Positions 11,262 to 19,701 of a DNA stretch of 64,000 nucleotides are shown piece after piece (positions within the stretch are counted from its first letter, which is position 1; every line of letters starts with the position of its first letter). A program made the translations under genes and the position numbers. The DNA lies in contig JAUYQR010000011.1 of assembly GCA_030697175.1 (NCBI GenBank), forward strand, positions 62,001-126,000. The letters run 5' to 3'. The notes under the pieces were generated by a model. That model was not told the origin of the DNA. It ran no database searches and saw nothing but the letters and a program-made list of their open reading frames with translations. Origin of the DNA: Paracoccaceae bacterium. GTDB taxonomy: Bacteria; Pseudomonadota; Alphaproteobacteria; Rhodobacterales; Rhodobacteraceae.

Positions 11262-11430
11262 CAAGTTCCGATGGCAGGTCTCCTGACTTGCGGGTCGTTG
11301 CTTGCCTGAACCTTCCCGGCCAATCGGCCAGTGGCACTTCAGGTTCGCTCGCCGCTCACAGTTGCGGGGGCAGTCACGGGTTTGGCGGCTGATGCCTACA
11401 CCTCACCGTATTCCCTTTTCACCCGGCCGC
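11262..11430 (-). promoter_or_regulatory. Cobalamin riboswitch for btuD-btuF-btuC-cobQ
   Basis: On the minus strand the leader contains GAAAAGGGAATACGGTG, GACTGCCCCCGCAACTGT, the GCCACTG box (complement at 11329-11335), GGGAAGG, and AAGTCAGGAGACCTGCC near 11274-11290. This is a near-consensus adenosylcobalamin riboswitch. The short distance to the btuD start (about 38 bases) suggests that it masks the ribosome-binding site. Confidence 0.95.
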
Positions 11431-11530
11431 GCGTGGTTTGGCCGGGAACCATCGCCGCCAGCATCCGGCCAATCGCCCTGCTGGTCAAGCCCGCAAGCGA
11501 CATGCGGCCCCGCTGGCGCGACCCGGAGCG

Positions 11531-12631
11531 TCAGCGCCGCATCTGCGCCCCCATCGCCAGGGCCAGCAACGTCATCACCGCCGTCACCCCGCCGATCAGC
11601 CAGAAGAACCCGACGTTGCCCATCCCCGCCATCAAGGGTGCCACGGCCAGCGGCGAAAAGATGCCCCCCACCAGCCCCGCCGCGATGATTGTCGGCGGCA
11701 CGCGGATGTCTTCACCCATCTTCTGGCTGGCGGTGACATAGTAGCCGGGAAAGAACAGTCCCGCCGCAGCACCCATCGCCACGAAGAACACGGAAGGCGA
11801 CACCAGCGCCGCACCGAAGGCACAGATCGCCGCCACCGCCATCGACCCGGTGAACAGCACAAAGGCCGGCACCCGATGCGCGGTGAAGATCAGGACCGTC
11901 CGCGCCAGCAGGAACACCACGAAAAACGCACTCAAAAGCTGCGCCGCCGTCGCCTCGGCCACCCCCGCCGCGATCAGCGCGGTCGGGCCAAGACCAACCA
12001 GACAGGCCTCCAGCCCGATCGCCACCGCACCAAACGCCAGGATCGGCAGGTGCGGACGAAACGGTCTGACCGCGCCGGCAGGCACTGGCGCCGCCCGCCC
12101 CGCCGCACCCGCCGCCAGCCAGATCGCGGCAATGACCAGCGCGGTCATGCCGAACGACCAGCGCGGGTCGCTGCCCAGCGCCACGAAGATCAGTGGCGCC
12201 GCAATCGCGCCCACCCCGAAGGTCGCGTTCAGAAGGCTCAGCATCGACGGCCCGCGCTCGCCGAACGCGGTCAGGACGCGCGGGTTGAAGACAGCCGTCG
12301 CCATGCCGTAGCCCACGCCGAACACTGCCGCCGCAAAGACCGTCAGCCACCACCCCGCCAGCGCCGCGATGCCCGCCGCCCCCAGCGCCATGAAGGCAAG
12401 CGAATGGCGCGGCGTGATCCCCGCGCCACGCAGAAACATGATCGCCACGCCGACAAAACACCCCACCCAGTGCGCCGAGATCAGAACCCCCGCCTCGGCC
12501 ACCGTCACGCCGAACTGGCGCGAGAAAGCGGGCAGCGCCGGGCCATACAGCGATTGCCCCGCCCCCATCACGACAAAGGTCGCGACCCCCGCGAACAACA
12601 GCCCGGCATGGGTCCTGATCAGGTGTCTCAA
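11531..12631 (-). CDS. MFS transporter
   Basis: A 366-residue major facilitator with about 11-12 hydrophobic segments, starting MRHLIRTHAGLLFAGVATF and ending ALAMGAQMRR. The start is a TTG at 12631, with GGGAGAAA about 7 bases upstream. The substrate cannot be told from the sequence. It lies upstream of the second riboswitch in the same direction, so it has its own promoter, and any read-through would enter the riboswitch leader. Whether it is cobalamin-related is unknown. Confidence 0.8.
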   Translation of the reverse strand: MRHLIRTHAGLLFAGVATFVVMGAGQSLYGPALPAFSRQFGVTVAEAGVLISAHWVGCFVGVAIMFLRGAGITPRHSLAFMALGAAGIAALAGWWLTVFAAAVFGVGYGMATAVFNPRVLTAFGERGPSMLSLLNATFGVGAIAAPLIFVALGSDPRWSFGMTALVIAAIWLAAGAAGRAAPVPAGAVRPFRPHLPILAFGAVAIGLEACLVGLGPTALIAAGVAEATAAQLLSAFFVVFLLARTVLIFTAHRVPAFVLFTGSMAVAAICAFGAALVSPSVFFVAMGAAAGLFFPGYYVTASQKMGEDIRVPPTIIAAGLVGGIFSPLAVAPLMAGMGNVGFFWLIGGVTAVMTLLALAMGAQMRR

Positions 12632-12891
12632 TCCGTTTCTCCCGCTGATCCGCCCGTGTCCCCCGCCCCGCCCGCCCTGTCAACGCCCGCCACGCCCGCC
12701 GCATGCAAAGCCGCCCCACGGCGGGCAGCATGGCCACAACATCGGCACAGGCCCGCGGCGCGGGTGCTGTCGCGCGAAACCGGCACGACCCGCAGGGGTT
12801 CGAGAGGGTGGACAGTGAGCGAGGCACTCACCGGGCAAGCCATCGAAGGCGCCACATGGGACAGACACCGCACCGGCGATTGCGCGGCCGG

Positions 12892-13407
12892 TCAGCCCTC
12901 GCGCGCCCGCTCGCGTTTCAGCTTTTCCATCTTTCGGGTGATCATCTGGCGCTTCAACGGGCCGAGGTAATCAATGAACAGCTTGCCATCCAGATGGTCG
13001 ATCTCGTGCTGCACGCAGGTGGCCCAAAGCCCCGCAAACTGCCGGTCCTGCTGGGCGCCCTCAAGGTCGGTCCAGCGCACCCGCACTTCGGCAGGGCGCT
13101 TCACATCGGCATACTGGTCAGGGATCGACAGGCACCCCTCCTCGTAAATCGTCTGGTCCTCCGACGCCCAATCGACAACCGGATTGATCAGCACCATCGG
13201 CTCCGCCGGCCCGTCCTTGATGCAGTCCATCACCAGCAGGCGCTTCATCACGCCGACTTGCGGTGCCGCCAGACCGATGCCCGGCGCGTCATACATCGTC
13301 TCCAGCATATCCGCCGCAAGCCTGCGGACCTCGTCGGTAATTTCGCCGACAGGCTCGCAGCGCTTCTTGAGGCGCGGATCGGGATGGATCAGGATAGATC
13401 GGATCAT
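12892..13407 (-). CDS. def: Peptide deformylase
   Basis: A 171-residue metalloenzyme that removes the N-formyl group from new proteins. All three family motifs are intact: GIGLAAPQ at 43-50, EGCLSIP with metal-ligand Cys92, and QHEIDHLDG with ligands His134 and His138 and catalytic Glu135. Full length for the family. No fmt gene follows, although def and fmt are often paired; the 260 bases downstream hold nothing I recognise. Alphaproteobacteria often carry two or three def paralogues, so this may not be the only one. Confidence 0.95.
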   Translation of the reverse strand: MIRSILIHPDPRLKKRCEPVGEITDEVRRLAADMLETMYDAPGIGLAAPQVGVMKRLLVMDCIKDGPAEPMVLINPVVDWASEDQTIYEEGCLSIPDQYADVKRPAEVRVRWTDLEGAQQDRQFAGLWATCVQHEIDHLDGKLFIDYLGPLKRQMITRKMEKLKRERAREG

Positions 13408-13501
13408 CCTGGCGATTTACGAAAGCAACCGCCGCGACGCAAGAGCCGCACGCAGAAAGAAGCGAAGGGAACGTGACCCACGAATGTTCCGATATAATCC
13501 A

Positions 13502-13538
13502 AAATTCTGGAACAATGTAACGATTTTTGCCAGAATTT
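13502..13538. promoter_or_regulatory. Inverted repeat, possible operator between def and the C-S lyase gene
   Basis: AAATTCTGG at 13502-13510 and CCAGAATTT at 13530-13538 form a perfect 9-bp inverted repeat separated by 19 bases. It lies in an unusually A+T-rich stretch of this GC-rich region, upstream of ATG 13603. A further TGTTCC...GGAACA pair overlaps it (13483-13514). This looks like a binding site for a dimeric regulator; which one is unknown. Confidence 0.5.
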
Positions 13539-13602
13539 CGGTATGCCTTCCCGATTAACTTATGTTAATTGGAACAAACACCCATCCACACGAAAGCCCG
13601 AC

Positions 13603-14775
13603 ATGACCTTCGATACCCCGATCTCCCGCAAAGGCACCCATTGCGTCAAATGGGACATGATGGAAACCCTCTACGGCGTCGCCCCCGACGAAGGCATCGC
13701 CATGTGGGTCGCCGACATGGAGTTTCGCCCGCCGCAGGTCGTGCAGCAGGCGCTCGAGGCGATGCTGGCCCACGGTGTCTACGGCTATTTCGGTGACGAG
13801 TCCAAATACCTTGACGCGATCCGCTGGTGGATGCGCACCCGCCACGGCTGGGACGTGGCAGCCGACCATATCTTCACCACCCACGGCCTCGTCAACGGCA
13901 CCGCGATGTGTATCGACGCCTTCACCAAACCGGGCGACGGCGTGGTGCTGATGACCCCGGTCTACCACGCCTTCGCCCGCGTCATCAAAGCTGCCGAGCG
14001 CCATGTCGTGGAATGCCCGCTGACCAATACGGGCGGCCACCTGACGATGGACTTCGACGCCTGGGATGCGCAGATGACCGGCGCGGAAAAGCTCATGATC
14101 CTCTGCTCGCCGCACAACCCCGGTGGCCGGGTCTGGACGCCCGAAGAACTGCGCGGCGTCGCCGGTTTCTGCAAGCGCCACGACCTGATCCTGGTCTCGG
14201 ACGAAATCCACCACGATATCGTCTATCCCGGCCAGCACCACAGCGTCATGCCGCTGGCCGCCCCCGACATCGCCGACCGGCTGGTGATGATGACTGCCAC
14301 CACCAAGACCTTCAACATCGCCGGCGCCCATTCTGGTAACGTCATCATCGCCGACCCCACGCTGCGCGCGCGCTTTGCCAGGCGGATGACCGCGATGGGC
14401 ATCTCGCCCAACTCCTTCGGCATCCACATGGCAACCGCCGCCTATTCGCCCGAAGGAGCCGCCTGGGTCGATGACCTGATGCGCTACCTCGACGGCAACC
14501 GCCGCCTGTTCGACGACGGTGTGAACGCGATCCCCGGCGTCCGCTCGATGCCACTCGAAGCGACCTACCTCGCCTGGGTCGATTTCTCCGACACCGGCAT
14601 GACCCCCGCAGAATTCACCGCCCGCGTCGAAAAGACCGCCAGGATCGCCACCAACCACGGCACCAGCTTCGGCAAGGGTGGCGAGGCGTTCCTGCGCTTC
14701 AACCTCGCCTGCCCGCGCGCGCAGGTGGCCGAAGCGGTCAGCCGCCTGCAAAAGGCCTTCGCCGACCTGCAATGA
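13603..14775 (+). CDS. PatB/MalY-type PLP-dependent C-S lyase (cystathionine beta-lyase)
   Basis: A 390-residue fold-type I aminotransferase-like enzyme. The start MTFDTPISRKGTHCVKWDMM and the following MWVADMEF match PatB/MalY beta C-S lyases, which cleave cystathionine or cysteine S-conjugates to a thiol, pyruvate and ammonia. The PLP-binding lysine is K235 in ATTKTFNIAGAHSGN; SPHNPGGRVW is also typical. ATG 13603 gives the usual family length; an upstream in-frame ATG at 13543 would add 20 untypical residues inside the promoter region. It is coupled to the next gene by an ATGA overlap. A cobalamin-pathway aminotransferase (CobC) was considered, but the PatB motifs fit better. Confidence 0.88.
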   Translation: MTFDTPISRKGTHCVKWDMMETLYGVAPDEGIAMWVADMEFRPPQVVQQALEAMLAHGVYGYFGDESKYLDAIRWWMRTRHGWDVAADHIFTTHGLVNGTAMCIDAFTKPGDGVVLMTPVYHAFARVIKAAERHVVECPLTNTGGHLTMDFDAWDAQMTGAEKLMILCSPHNPGGRVWTPEELRGVAGFCKRHDLILVSDEIHHDIVYPGQHHSVMPLAAPDIADRLVMMTATTKTFNIAGAHSGNVIIADPTLRARFARRMTAMGISPNSFGIHMATAAYSPEGAAWVDDLMRYLDGNRRLFDDGVNAIPGVRSMPLEATYLAWVDFSDTGMTPAEFTARVEKTARIATNHGTSFGKGGEAFLRFNLACPRAQVAEAVSRLQKAFADLQ

Positions 14776-15305
14776 GGCGCCTTTTCGCGCTCCTCCTCCT
14801 GACTGCGGCGCTGGGCCTCGCCCTCGCCGCGGCCTGGATGCAGCCCATGCCGCCCGCCCCGCCGGTGCCACCACAGCCGATCATCGGCCAGATCGACCAC
14901 ATCCTGATCGAAAAATCCGCCCGCCGGATGCAGCTTTTTCAGAACGGCCAGCCTGTCCGCAGCTACCGCATTGCCCTCGGATTTTCGCCGGCAGGCGACA
15001 AGACCCGGCAAGGCGACGGCCGCACCCCCGAAGGCCACTTCCGCATCGACCGCCGCAACGCCGCCAGCGCCTACCACCTCTCGCTCGGCCTCGATTACCC
15101 GCACCCGGCAGACCGCGCCCGTGCCGCGGCCAGCGGCACCGACCCCGGCGGCGACATCTTCATTCACGGCCAACCAAACGCGCTGCCTGACGGGTTCAGG
15201 GCAAAAGGCGATTGGACCGCCGGCTGCATCGCCGTCACCAACGCCGAAATGCGCGAAATCTGGGCCGCCACCCCGACCGGAACCACCGTCGAAATCCGCC
15301 CCTGA
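14772..15305 (+). CDS. L,D-transpeptidase (YkuD/ErfK family)
   Basis: A 177-residue envelope protein with an N-terminal hydrophobic segment (residues 4-22; signal peptide or anchor) and a Pro-rich linker (25-37). The catalytic domain carries FIHGQPN with His132 and GDWTAGCIAVTN with nucleophile Cys152, the YkuD signature. Such enzymes make or modify 3-3 peptidoglycan cross-links or attach proteins to peptidoglycan in the periplasm. Its start overlaps the C-S lyase stop (ATGA). The domain is compact and no separate binding module is present. Confidence 0.9.
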   Translation: MRRLFALLLLTAALGLALAAAWMQPMPPAPPVPPQPIIGQIDHILIEKSARRMQLFQNGQPVRSYRIALGFSPAGDKTRQGDGRTPEGHFRIDRRNAASAYHLSLGLDYPHPADRARAAASGTDPGGDIFIHGQPNALPDGFRAKGDWTAGCIAVTNAEMREIWAATPTGTTVEIRP

Positions 15306-15345
15306 TTGCTCTTTTCAAAAATACTCAAAACCGGAGCCAAGCGGG
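15305..15345 (-). terminator. 3'-end element of the 15403 gene
   Basis: On the minus strand GAGTATTTTTGAAAAGAGCA occurs about 75 bases beyond the stop at 15403. It shares a 21-base identical core with the element at 54725-54770. A GC stem directly before it is weaker than in the other copies. Confidence 0.5.
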
Positions 15346-15402
15346 CTTGCCCGCGCCAGCGACCTCAATGGCGTGCGGCGCAGCCGCTCCGCTCGACGGT
15401 GC

Positions 15403-15756
15403 TCAAAGCCGCGTCAGATACCCGACCGGCGCATTCTCGTCGCGCCAGAAGTCCAGCGCCGCCTTGCCCGTCACCGCGGTCGCCCGCTTGAAGTCGCACA
15501 CCAGTTCACCATTCTCGATGCTCGACGCGACGATCAGGCACTGAAACACGTGCCGCGACCCGTCATAGACATCGACCAACCCGCGCAGCGCACGCGGCGA
15601 CACATCGGCATCCAGCGCGAAACCGTCATGCCAGAACCGCAGCACCGGAAACATCACCGCGCCCACCTCGACCCTCAGCCGCGACTTGCGCTTCGCTTCG
15701 CGCTTCCTCGCCGCTTCCAGCCCGTCCCGCACCTCTTTTGGCAGAAATTCCAACAT
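15403..15756 (-). CDS. Conserved-looking hypothetical protein, 117 residues
   Basis: I do not recognise a named family. The protein has a basic helix near its start (RKREAKRKSRLRVEV) followed by an alternating hydrophobic, probably beta-rich body (VMFPVLRFWHDGFALDA, GLVDVYDGSRHVFQCLIVAS). The 'RSRLRVEVG ... GLVDVYDG' layout faintly recalls a PilZ-like barrel, but no clear c-di-GMP motif is visible, so I do not assign it. ATG 15756 has GAGG 6 bases upstream and is preferred to GTG 15771. It stands alone between two plus-strand groups. Confidence 0.72.
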   Translation of the reverse strand: MLEFLPKEVRDGLEAARKREAKRKSRLRVEVGAVMFPVLRFWHDGFALDADVSPRALRGLVDVYDGSRHVFQCLIVASSIENGELVCDFKRATAVTGKAALDFWRDENAPVGYLTRL

Positions 15757-15978
15757 GGCAGCCTCACTCACACCCCGATGGGCAGTCTGAACCCGATCCG
15801 CAATAAATCAAGCTGGCACAAAGCTATTACCTGATTGTAAAGCCCACATGTCAGTGTTCGGTTCCCGCTTCACACGGCCCGGTTGCGACAGCGCCGCCAC
15901 AGTCGCGCAAGTGGCCATTGCGGTGCTTCCGGTCACCCCGCTCTTGCGAATCACCCCGCCGCCGGGAATAGCCCGCAC

Positions 15979-16878
15979 ATGATCCTGATAACCGCCATGC
16001 TCCTCGACGCAGCCCTCGGCGAACCGAAGGCGATCTGGGACCGCATCCCCCACCCCGCCGTGCTGATGGGCCGCCTGATCGCCGGCCTCGACGCCCGTTT
16101 CAACCGCGGCGAGAGCCGCCGCCTCAAGGGCACGCTCGCCGCCGCGGCCCTTGGCCTTGGCGCGCTCGTCACCGGCTGGCTGGTCCACGCGCTGCCCGAC
16201 CACGGGGTGATCGAGACCCTCGTCGTCGCCGTCCTCCTCGCGCAGAAAAGCCTCGTCGACCATGTCCGCGCGGTGGCCACCGCCCTGCGCCGCTCGCTGC
16301 CCGAAGGTCGCGCCGCCGTTGCCATGATCGTCGGCCGCGACACCGCCGACATGTCCGAGCCAGACGTGGCCCGCGCCGCCATCGAAAGTGCCGCCGAAAA
16401 CCTGTCAGACGGCGTCATCGCGCCGATCTTCTGGTATCTCGTGCTCGGTCTGCCCGGCCTTCTGCTCTACAAGGTCGCCAACACCGCCGACAGCATGATC
16501 GGCCACCTGACCCCCCGCCACGCCGCGTTCGGCTGGGCCTCGGCCCGGTTCGATGACCTGCTGAACCTGATCCCCGCCCGCCTGACCGCGCTTCTGATCG
16601 CGCTCACCCACGGCTGGGTAGACCCGACCCCGATCCTCCGCGACGCGCCCCTGCATCGCAGCCCGAACGCGGGCTGGCCCGAGGCCGCCATCGCCCCGGT
16701 GCTGAACGTCGCCCTCTCCGGCCCGCGCAGCTACAATGGCGTGCGCAGGCACTACCCCTGGGTCTGGCCCGAAGGCCGCCGCGACCCCGGCCCCGATGAC
16801 ATCGACGCCACCTGTGCCGCGCTGTGGCGCACCTGGGCCGCGATGCTGGCGATTGCCGTCCTTGTCGCCCTCTTCTAG
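15979..16878 (+). CDS. cbiB: Adenosylcobinamide-phosphate synthase CbiB/CobD
   Basis: A 299-residue inner-membrane protein that attaches aminopropanol (or its phosphate) to adenosylcobyric acid. Family blocks are clear: LLDAALGEP near the start, [33 protein letters not shown] and [20 protein letters not shown]. Several hydrophobic segments are present. ATG 15979 is preferred; an upstream in-frame start would add 32 residues of unrelated Arg/Ser/Ala-rich sequence. Unlike the other corrin genes here it has no recognisable riboswitch upstream, and its usual partner cobC is not adjacent. Confidence 0.94.
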   Translation: MILITAMLLDAALGEPKAIWDRIPHPAVLMGRLIAGLDARFNRGESRRLKGTLAAAALGLGALVTGWLVHALPDHGVIETLVVAVLLAQKSLVDHVRAVATALRRSLPEGRAAVAMIVGRDTADMSEPDVARAAIESAAENLSDGVIAPIFWYLVLGLPGLLLYKVANTADSMIGHLTPRHAAFGWASARFDDLLNLIPARLTALLIALTHGWVDPTPILRDAPLHRSPNAGWPEAAIAPVLNVALSGPRSYNGVRRHYPWVWPEGRRDPGPDDIDATCAALWRTWAAMLAIAVLVALF

Positions 16879-16887
16879 GCTCCGGCC

Positions 16888-18048
16888 ATGATCAAGGCAG
16901 CCGTCCTGACCCTCGCCCTCGCCACCCCCGCCGCTGCCGCGCCCTGCGGCGGTGACTTCGCCGATTTCCTCGCCGCGATGGAGACCGAGGCGATTGCCGC
17001 CGGCACTCCGCCCGACGCCGCCGCCGCCTTCTTTGCCAGCGCGCGGCAAGACCCCAAGGTGCTGAAGGCCGACCGCAGCCAAGGTGTGTTCCGCAAGACC
17101 TTTCTCGACTTTTCGCAAAGCCTGATCTCCAGGCGCCGCCTCGCCACCGCCCGCGCCAAATCTGCCGAGCTTGACGCGATCTTCACCCGCGCCGAGGCCG
17201 ACTATGGCACCAGTCGCGGCATCCTTCTGGCCTTCTGGGCGTTCGAGACCGATTTCGGCCAGGTGCAGGGCCAGTTCAACACCCGCAACGCCCTCCTCAC
17301 CCTCGCCCACGATTGCCGCCGCCCCGACATCTTCCAGCCGCAGGTGCTGGCCGCCGCCCAACTGCATGCCCTGAATGAATTCGACCTCGACACCACCGGC
17401 GCCTGGGCGGGCGAGATCGGCATGGTGCAGATGCTGCCGAAAGACATTCTGGAACGTGGCGTCGATGGCGATGGCGACGGGCTTGTCACGCTGAAGACCT
17501 CGCCCGCCGACGCGATCCTGTCAGGCGCGCGGATGCTGCAACACCACGGCTGGCGCGCGGGCGAACCCTGGCTGACCGAGGTTGCCTTGCCCGACAGTTT
17601 CGACTGGTCGCTGACCGGCCTTCAGACCGAAAACCCGACCGAGGCCTGGGCCGCCCTTGGCGTCACGCCCCGCGAGGGCTCGCTTCCGGCAAACCTTTCG
17701 GCCTCGGTCCTGCTGCCACAGGGTCGCAACGGACCGGCCTTCCTCGTCTATCCGAACTACCGTGTGCTCTTTGACTGGAACAAGAGCTTCATCTACGTCA
17801 CCACCGCCGCCTATTTCGCCACCCGCATCGAGGGCGCGCCCGCCTATGCCGCCGGTGACCCCGACCCGGCACTCGGGCCGGACGAGATGATCGCCTTGCA
17901 GGAGAAACTAAGCCGCCTTGGCCATGACGTCGGCCAGATCGACGGCATCCTCGGCGCCGGAACCCGCGCGGCGGTGCAACGCGAACAACTCCGCCTCGGG
18001 CTGCCCGCCGACGGCTGGCCCAACCGTTCCCTGCTGGATGCGCTTTGA
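16888..18048 (+). CDS. MltB-type lytic murein transglycosylase with peptidoglycan-binding domain
   Basis: A 386-residue periplasmic protein. Signal peptide at residues 1-18 (MIKAAVLTLALATPAAAA). The SLT/MltB catalytic domain (about 22-310) has the catalytic Glu120 in LLAFWAFETDFG and GEIGMVQMLPKDI. A C-terminal PG_binding_1 module (about 328-386, LQEKLSRLGHDVGQIDGILG) follows. It cleaves glycan strands with formation of 1,6-anhydromuramic acid. It starts 9 bases after cbiB and its stop touches the next start (TGATG). Confidence 0.9.
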   Translation: MIKAAVLTLALATPAAAAPCGGDFADFLAAMETEAIAAGTPPDAAAAFFASARQDPKVLKADRSQGVFRKTFLDFSQSLISRRRLATARAKSAELDAIFTRAEADYGTSRGILLAFWAFETDFGQVQGQFNTRNALLTLAHDCRRPDIFQPQVLAAAQLHALNEFDLDTTGAWAGEIGMVQMLPKDILERGVDGDGDGLVTLKTSPADAILSGARMLQHHGWRAGEPWLTEVALPDSFDWSLTGLQTENPTEAWAALGVTPREGSLPANLSASVLLPQGRNGPAFLVYPNYRVLFDWNKSFIYVTTAAYFATRIEGAPAYAAGDPDPALGPDEMIALQEKLSRLGHDVGQIDGILGAGTRAAVQREQLRLGLPADGWPNRSLLDAL

Positions 18049-18965
18049 TGGCGACATGGGCCGTGGTCGCGACCGTGAAGGCGCCGGAAGACAAAGTGCT
18101 GGCCTTCGCAGCCCACCACCTGTCGCTTGGCGCCCAACACATCCACCTTTACTTCGATGACCCCGATGACCCCGCCGCCGATGCCGTCGCCGCCCTGCCC
18201 GAAGCCCCCCGCGCCCGGATCACCGTGACCCGCTGCACCGCCGACCATTGGGCCGCGATGGGCAACCGGCAGGATCGGCACCAGAACCGGCAGGCCCGCA
18301 ACGCGCGCGACGCCTATGCCCGCTGCGCCAGCGCCTGGCTCGCCCATGTCGACGTGGACGAATTCATCCTGCCCTCGCGCCCGGTGGACGCGGTGCTTGA
18401 CGTGGCTCAACCAACCGACCTTGTCGTCCGGATGGAACCGTTCGAGGCGATGCACGACCCCGCGCTGCCCGACGACATCTACACCGCCCGGCTGTTTCGT
18501 GGCCCGATCAAGCATGATTTCTGGCGGCTGCGTAACCCGGCGCTTGGCAAATACAAGAAGGTCATGCGCGACGGCATGCTCAGTCACAGCGTCGGCAAGG
18601 CGTTCTTCCGCACTGGTGTGCCGGGCCTGTCCCCGCGCCTGCACGGCGGCATGTTGAAAGGCACACGCATCCGCGCGCCGGAATTCCAGCCGGACCTGCG
18701 GCTTTTGCACTTTCATGCGCAGGACATGCAGGTCTGGCTTGACGCCCTGCCGTTCCGCCTGACGCGGGGCGCCTACCAGTACAACCCGCCGCTGCAGGCC
18801 TATCTGGCCGCCGCCACCGATCAGGAACGCGCAGCCTTCTACTGCACCACGCAAACCCTGCACCCCGACATCGCCGACATCATGCTGGAGGTCGGCCTTG
18901 CGGTCGAAACGAACCTCGGCCTGCGCGCCAAGGTCGCAGCCCTCAAGGACGCATCCCTGCCATGA
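18048..18965 (+). CDS. Glycosyltransferase family 2-like protein
   Basis: A 305-residue cytoplasmic protein of the Glyco_tranf_2_4 (GT2-like) type. It opens TWAVVATVKAPEDKVLAFAA with the LGAQHIHLYFDD nucleotide-sugar segment and has a DXD-type HVDVDEFI motif near residue 103. No membrane segment is seen. The acceptor is unknown; the family often acts on cell-surface glycans. ATG 18048 overlaps the TGA of the preceding gene; a TTG one codon upstream is also possible. The stop overlaps the next start by 4 bases. Confidence 0.82.
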   Translation: MATWAVVATVKAPEDKVLAFAAHHLSLGAQHIHLYFDDPDDPAADAVAALPEAPRARITVTRCTADHWAAMGNRQDRHQNRQARNARDAYARCASAWLAHVDVDEFILPSRPVDAVLDVAQPTDLVVRMEPFEAMHDPALPDDIYTARLFRGPIKHDFWRLRNPALGKYKKVMRDGMLSHSVGKAFFRTGVPGLSPRLHGGMLKGTRIRAPEFQPDLRLLHFHAQDMQVWLDALPFRLTRGAYQYNPPLQAYLAAATDQERAAFYCTTQTLHPDIADIMLEVGLAVETNLGLRAKVAALKDASLP

Positions 18966-19513
18966 CCCCGACCGCCGACGCGCTTGCCAAAGCCTTGCCC
19001 CACATCCTCGCCGCGCCGCGCGACGCGGGCCCGGTCACCTGCCTGTGCACCCGGCCCGCCCGCAACCAGCGCGCCTTTCCCGACCACCTGACCCTGACCC
19101 GTGCCGAAGGCATCCCCGGCGACCGCTGGCTGACCGACCCGTGGCTGCGGCTGCCGGACGGCAGCCCCGACCCGCGCATCCAGGTTTCCATCCTGGCCAG
19201 CCGCGTGCTTGATCTTGTCTGGCACCCCGCCGACACCGCGCCCCATCCCGGCGATCCGATCATCGCGGACCTCGACCTGTCCGAAGCGAACCTGCCCGAC
19301 GGCACGTTGCTGGCTGCGGGCACCGCCGTCCTGCGCGTCTCTGCCGTGTTCAACGACGGCTGCGTGAAATGGAAAGCTCGCTACGGCAGCGCCGCGAAGG
19401 ACTGGATCGTGGCCGCAGGACACCCGACGCTGCGCCTGCGCGGCATCCTTTGCGCAGTCGAACGCGATGGCATTGTCCGGCTGGGTGACACCATCCGCAA
19501 GATCAGCGGCTGA
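18962..19513 (+). CDS. MOSC-like domain protein
   Basis: A 183-residue protein. The middle and C-terminal parts (LTRAEGIPGDRWL, DLDLSEANLPDGTLL, VFNDGCVKWKARYG) resemble MOSC-type beta-barrel proteins, which carry sulfur or molybdenum cofactor chemistry. The usual cysteine region reads NDGCVKW rather than the classical GCxGD form. Its function is not known. It is coupled to the glycosyltransferase gene by ATGA, which may simply reflect dense packing. The assignment rests on motif resemblance only. Confidence 0.72.
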   Translation: MTPTADALAKALPHILAAPRDAGPVTCLCTRPARNQRAFPDHLTLTRAEGIPGDRWLTDPWLRLPDGSPDPRIQVSILASRVLDLVWHPADTAPHPGDPIIADLDLSEANLPDGTLLAAGTAVLRVSAVFNDGCVKWKARYGSAAKDWIVAAGHPTLRLRGILCAVERDGIVRLGDTIRKISG

Positions 19514-19622
19514 ACGTCACGCCCGAGACATAGCGCCACGTCCCCGCGCCATCGCGTTTCGTCAGGTCCTGCGCCCACATGGCAAGAAAGGCGACGGTGA
19601 TGACAGCAATACCGGTTTGCAT
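19503..19622 (-). CDS. Putative 39-residue small membrane protein downstream of smc
   Basis: The minus-strand ATG at 19622 opens a 39-codon frame starting MQTGIAVITVAFLAMWAQDL and ending in Ser-Arg. GAGG lies 7 bases before the ATG. The first 16 residues are hydrophobic and could form a short membrane helix, followed by a polar tail. It begins 79 bases after the smc stop in the same direction and overlaps the 3' end of the MOSC-like gene by 11 bases. There is no known family, so this rests on the start context and composition only. Confidence 0.45.
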   Translation of the reverse strand: MQTGIAVITVAFLAMWAQDLTKRDGAGTWRYVSGVTFSR

Positions 19623-19701
19623 CTTCAGACCTCGGTCTCGTGAATGTTCACGTCCCGTTCTGCCTGATTCCAGTTAACGCCGGGTTATCCACGCGGCCCG
19701 A

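Noticed and set aside
12628-12873. 81-codon minus-strand frame between def and the MFS gene
   Set aside because: No ribosome-binding site, no conserved feature, Cys/Arg/Ala-rich composition, and it overlaps the MFS start.
13603-14775. CobC/CobD threonine-phosphate decarboxylase near cbiB
   Set aside because: The aminotransferase-like gene has PatB/MalY C-S lyase motifs (KGTHCVKWDMM, MWVADMEF), not CobC ones.
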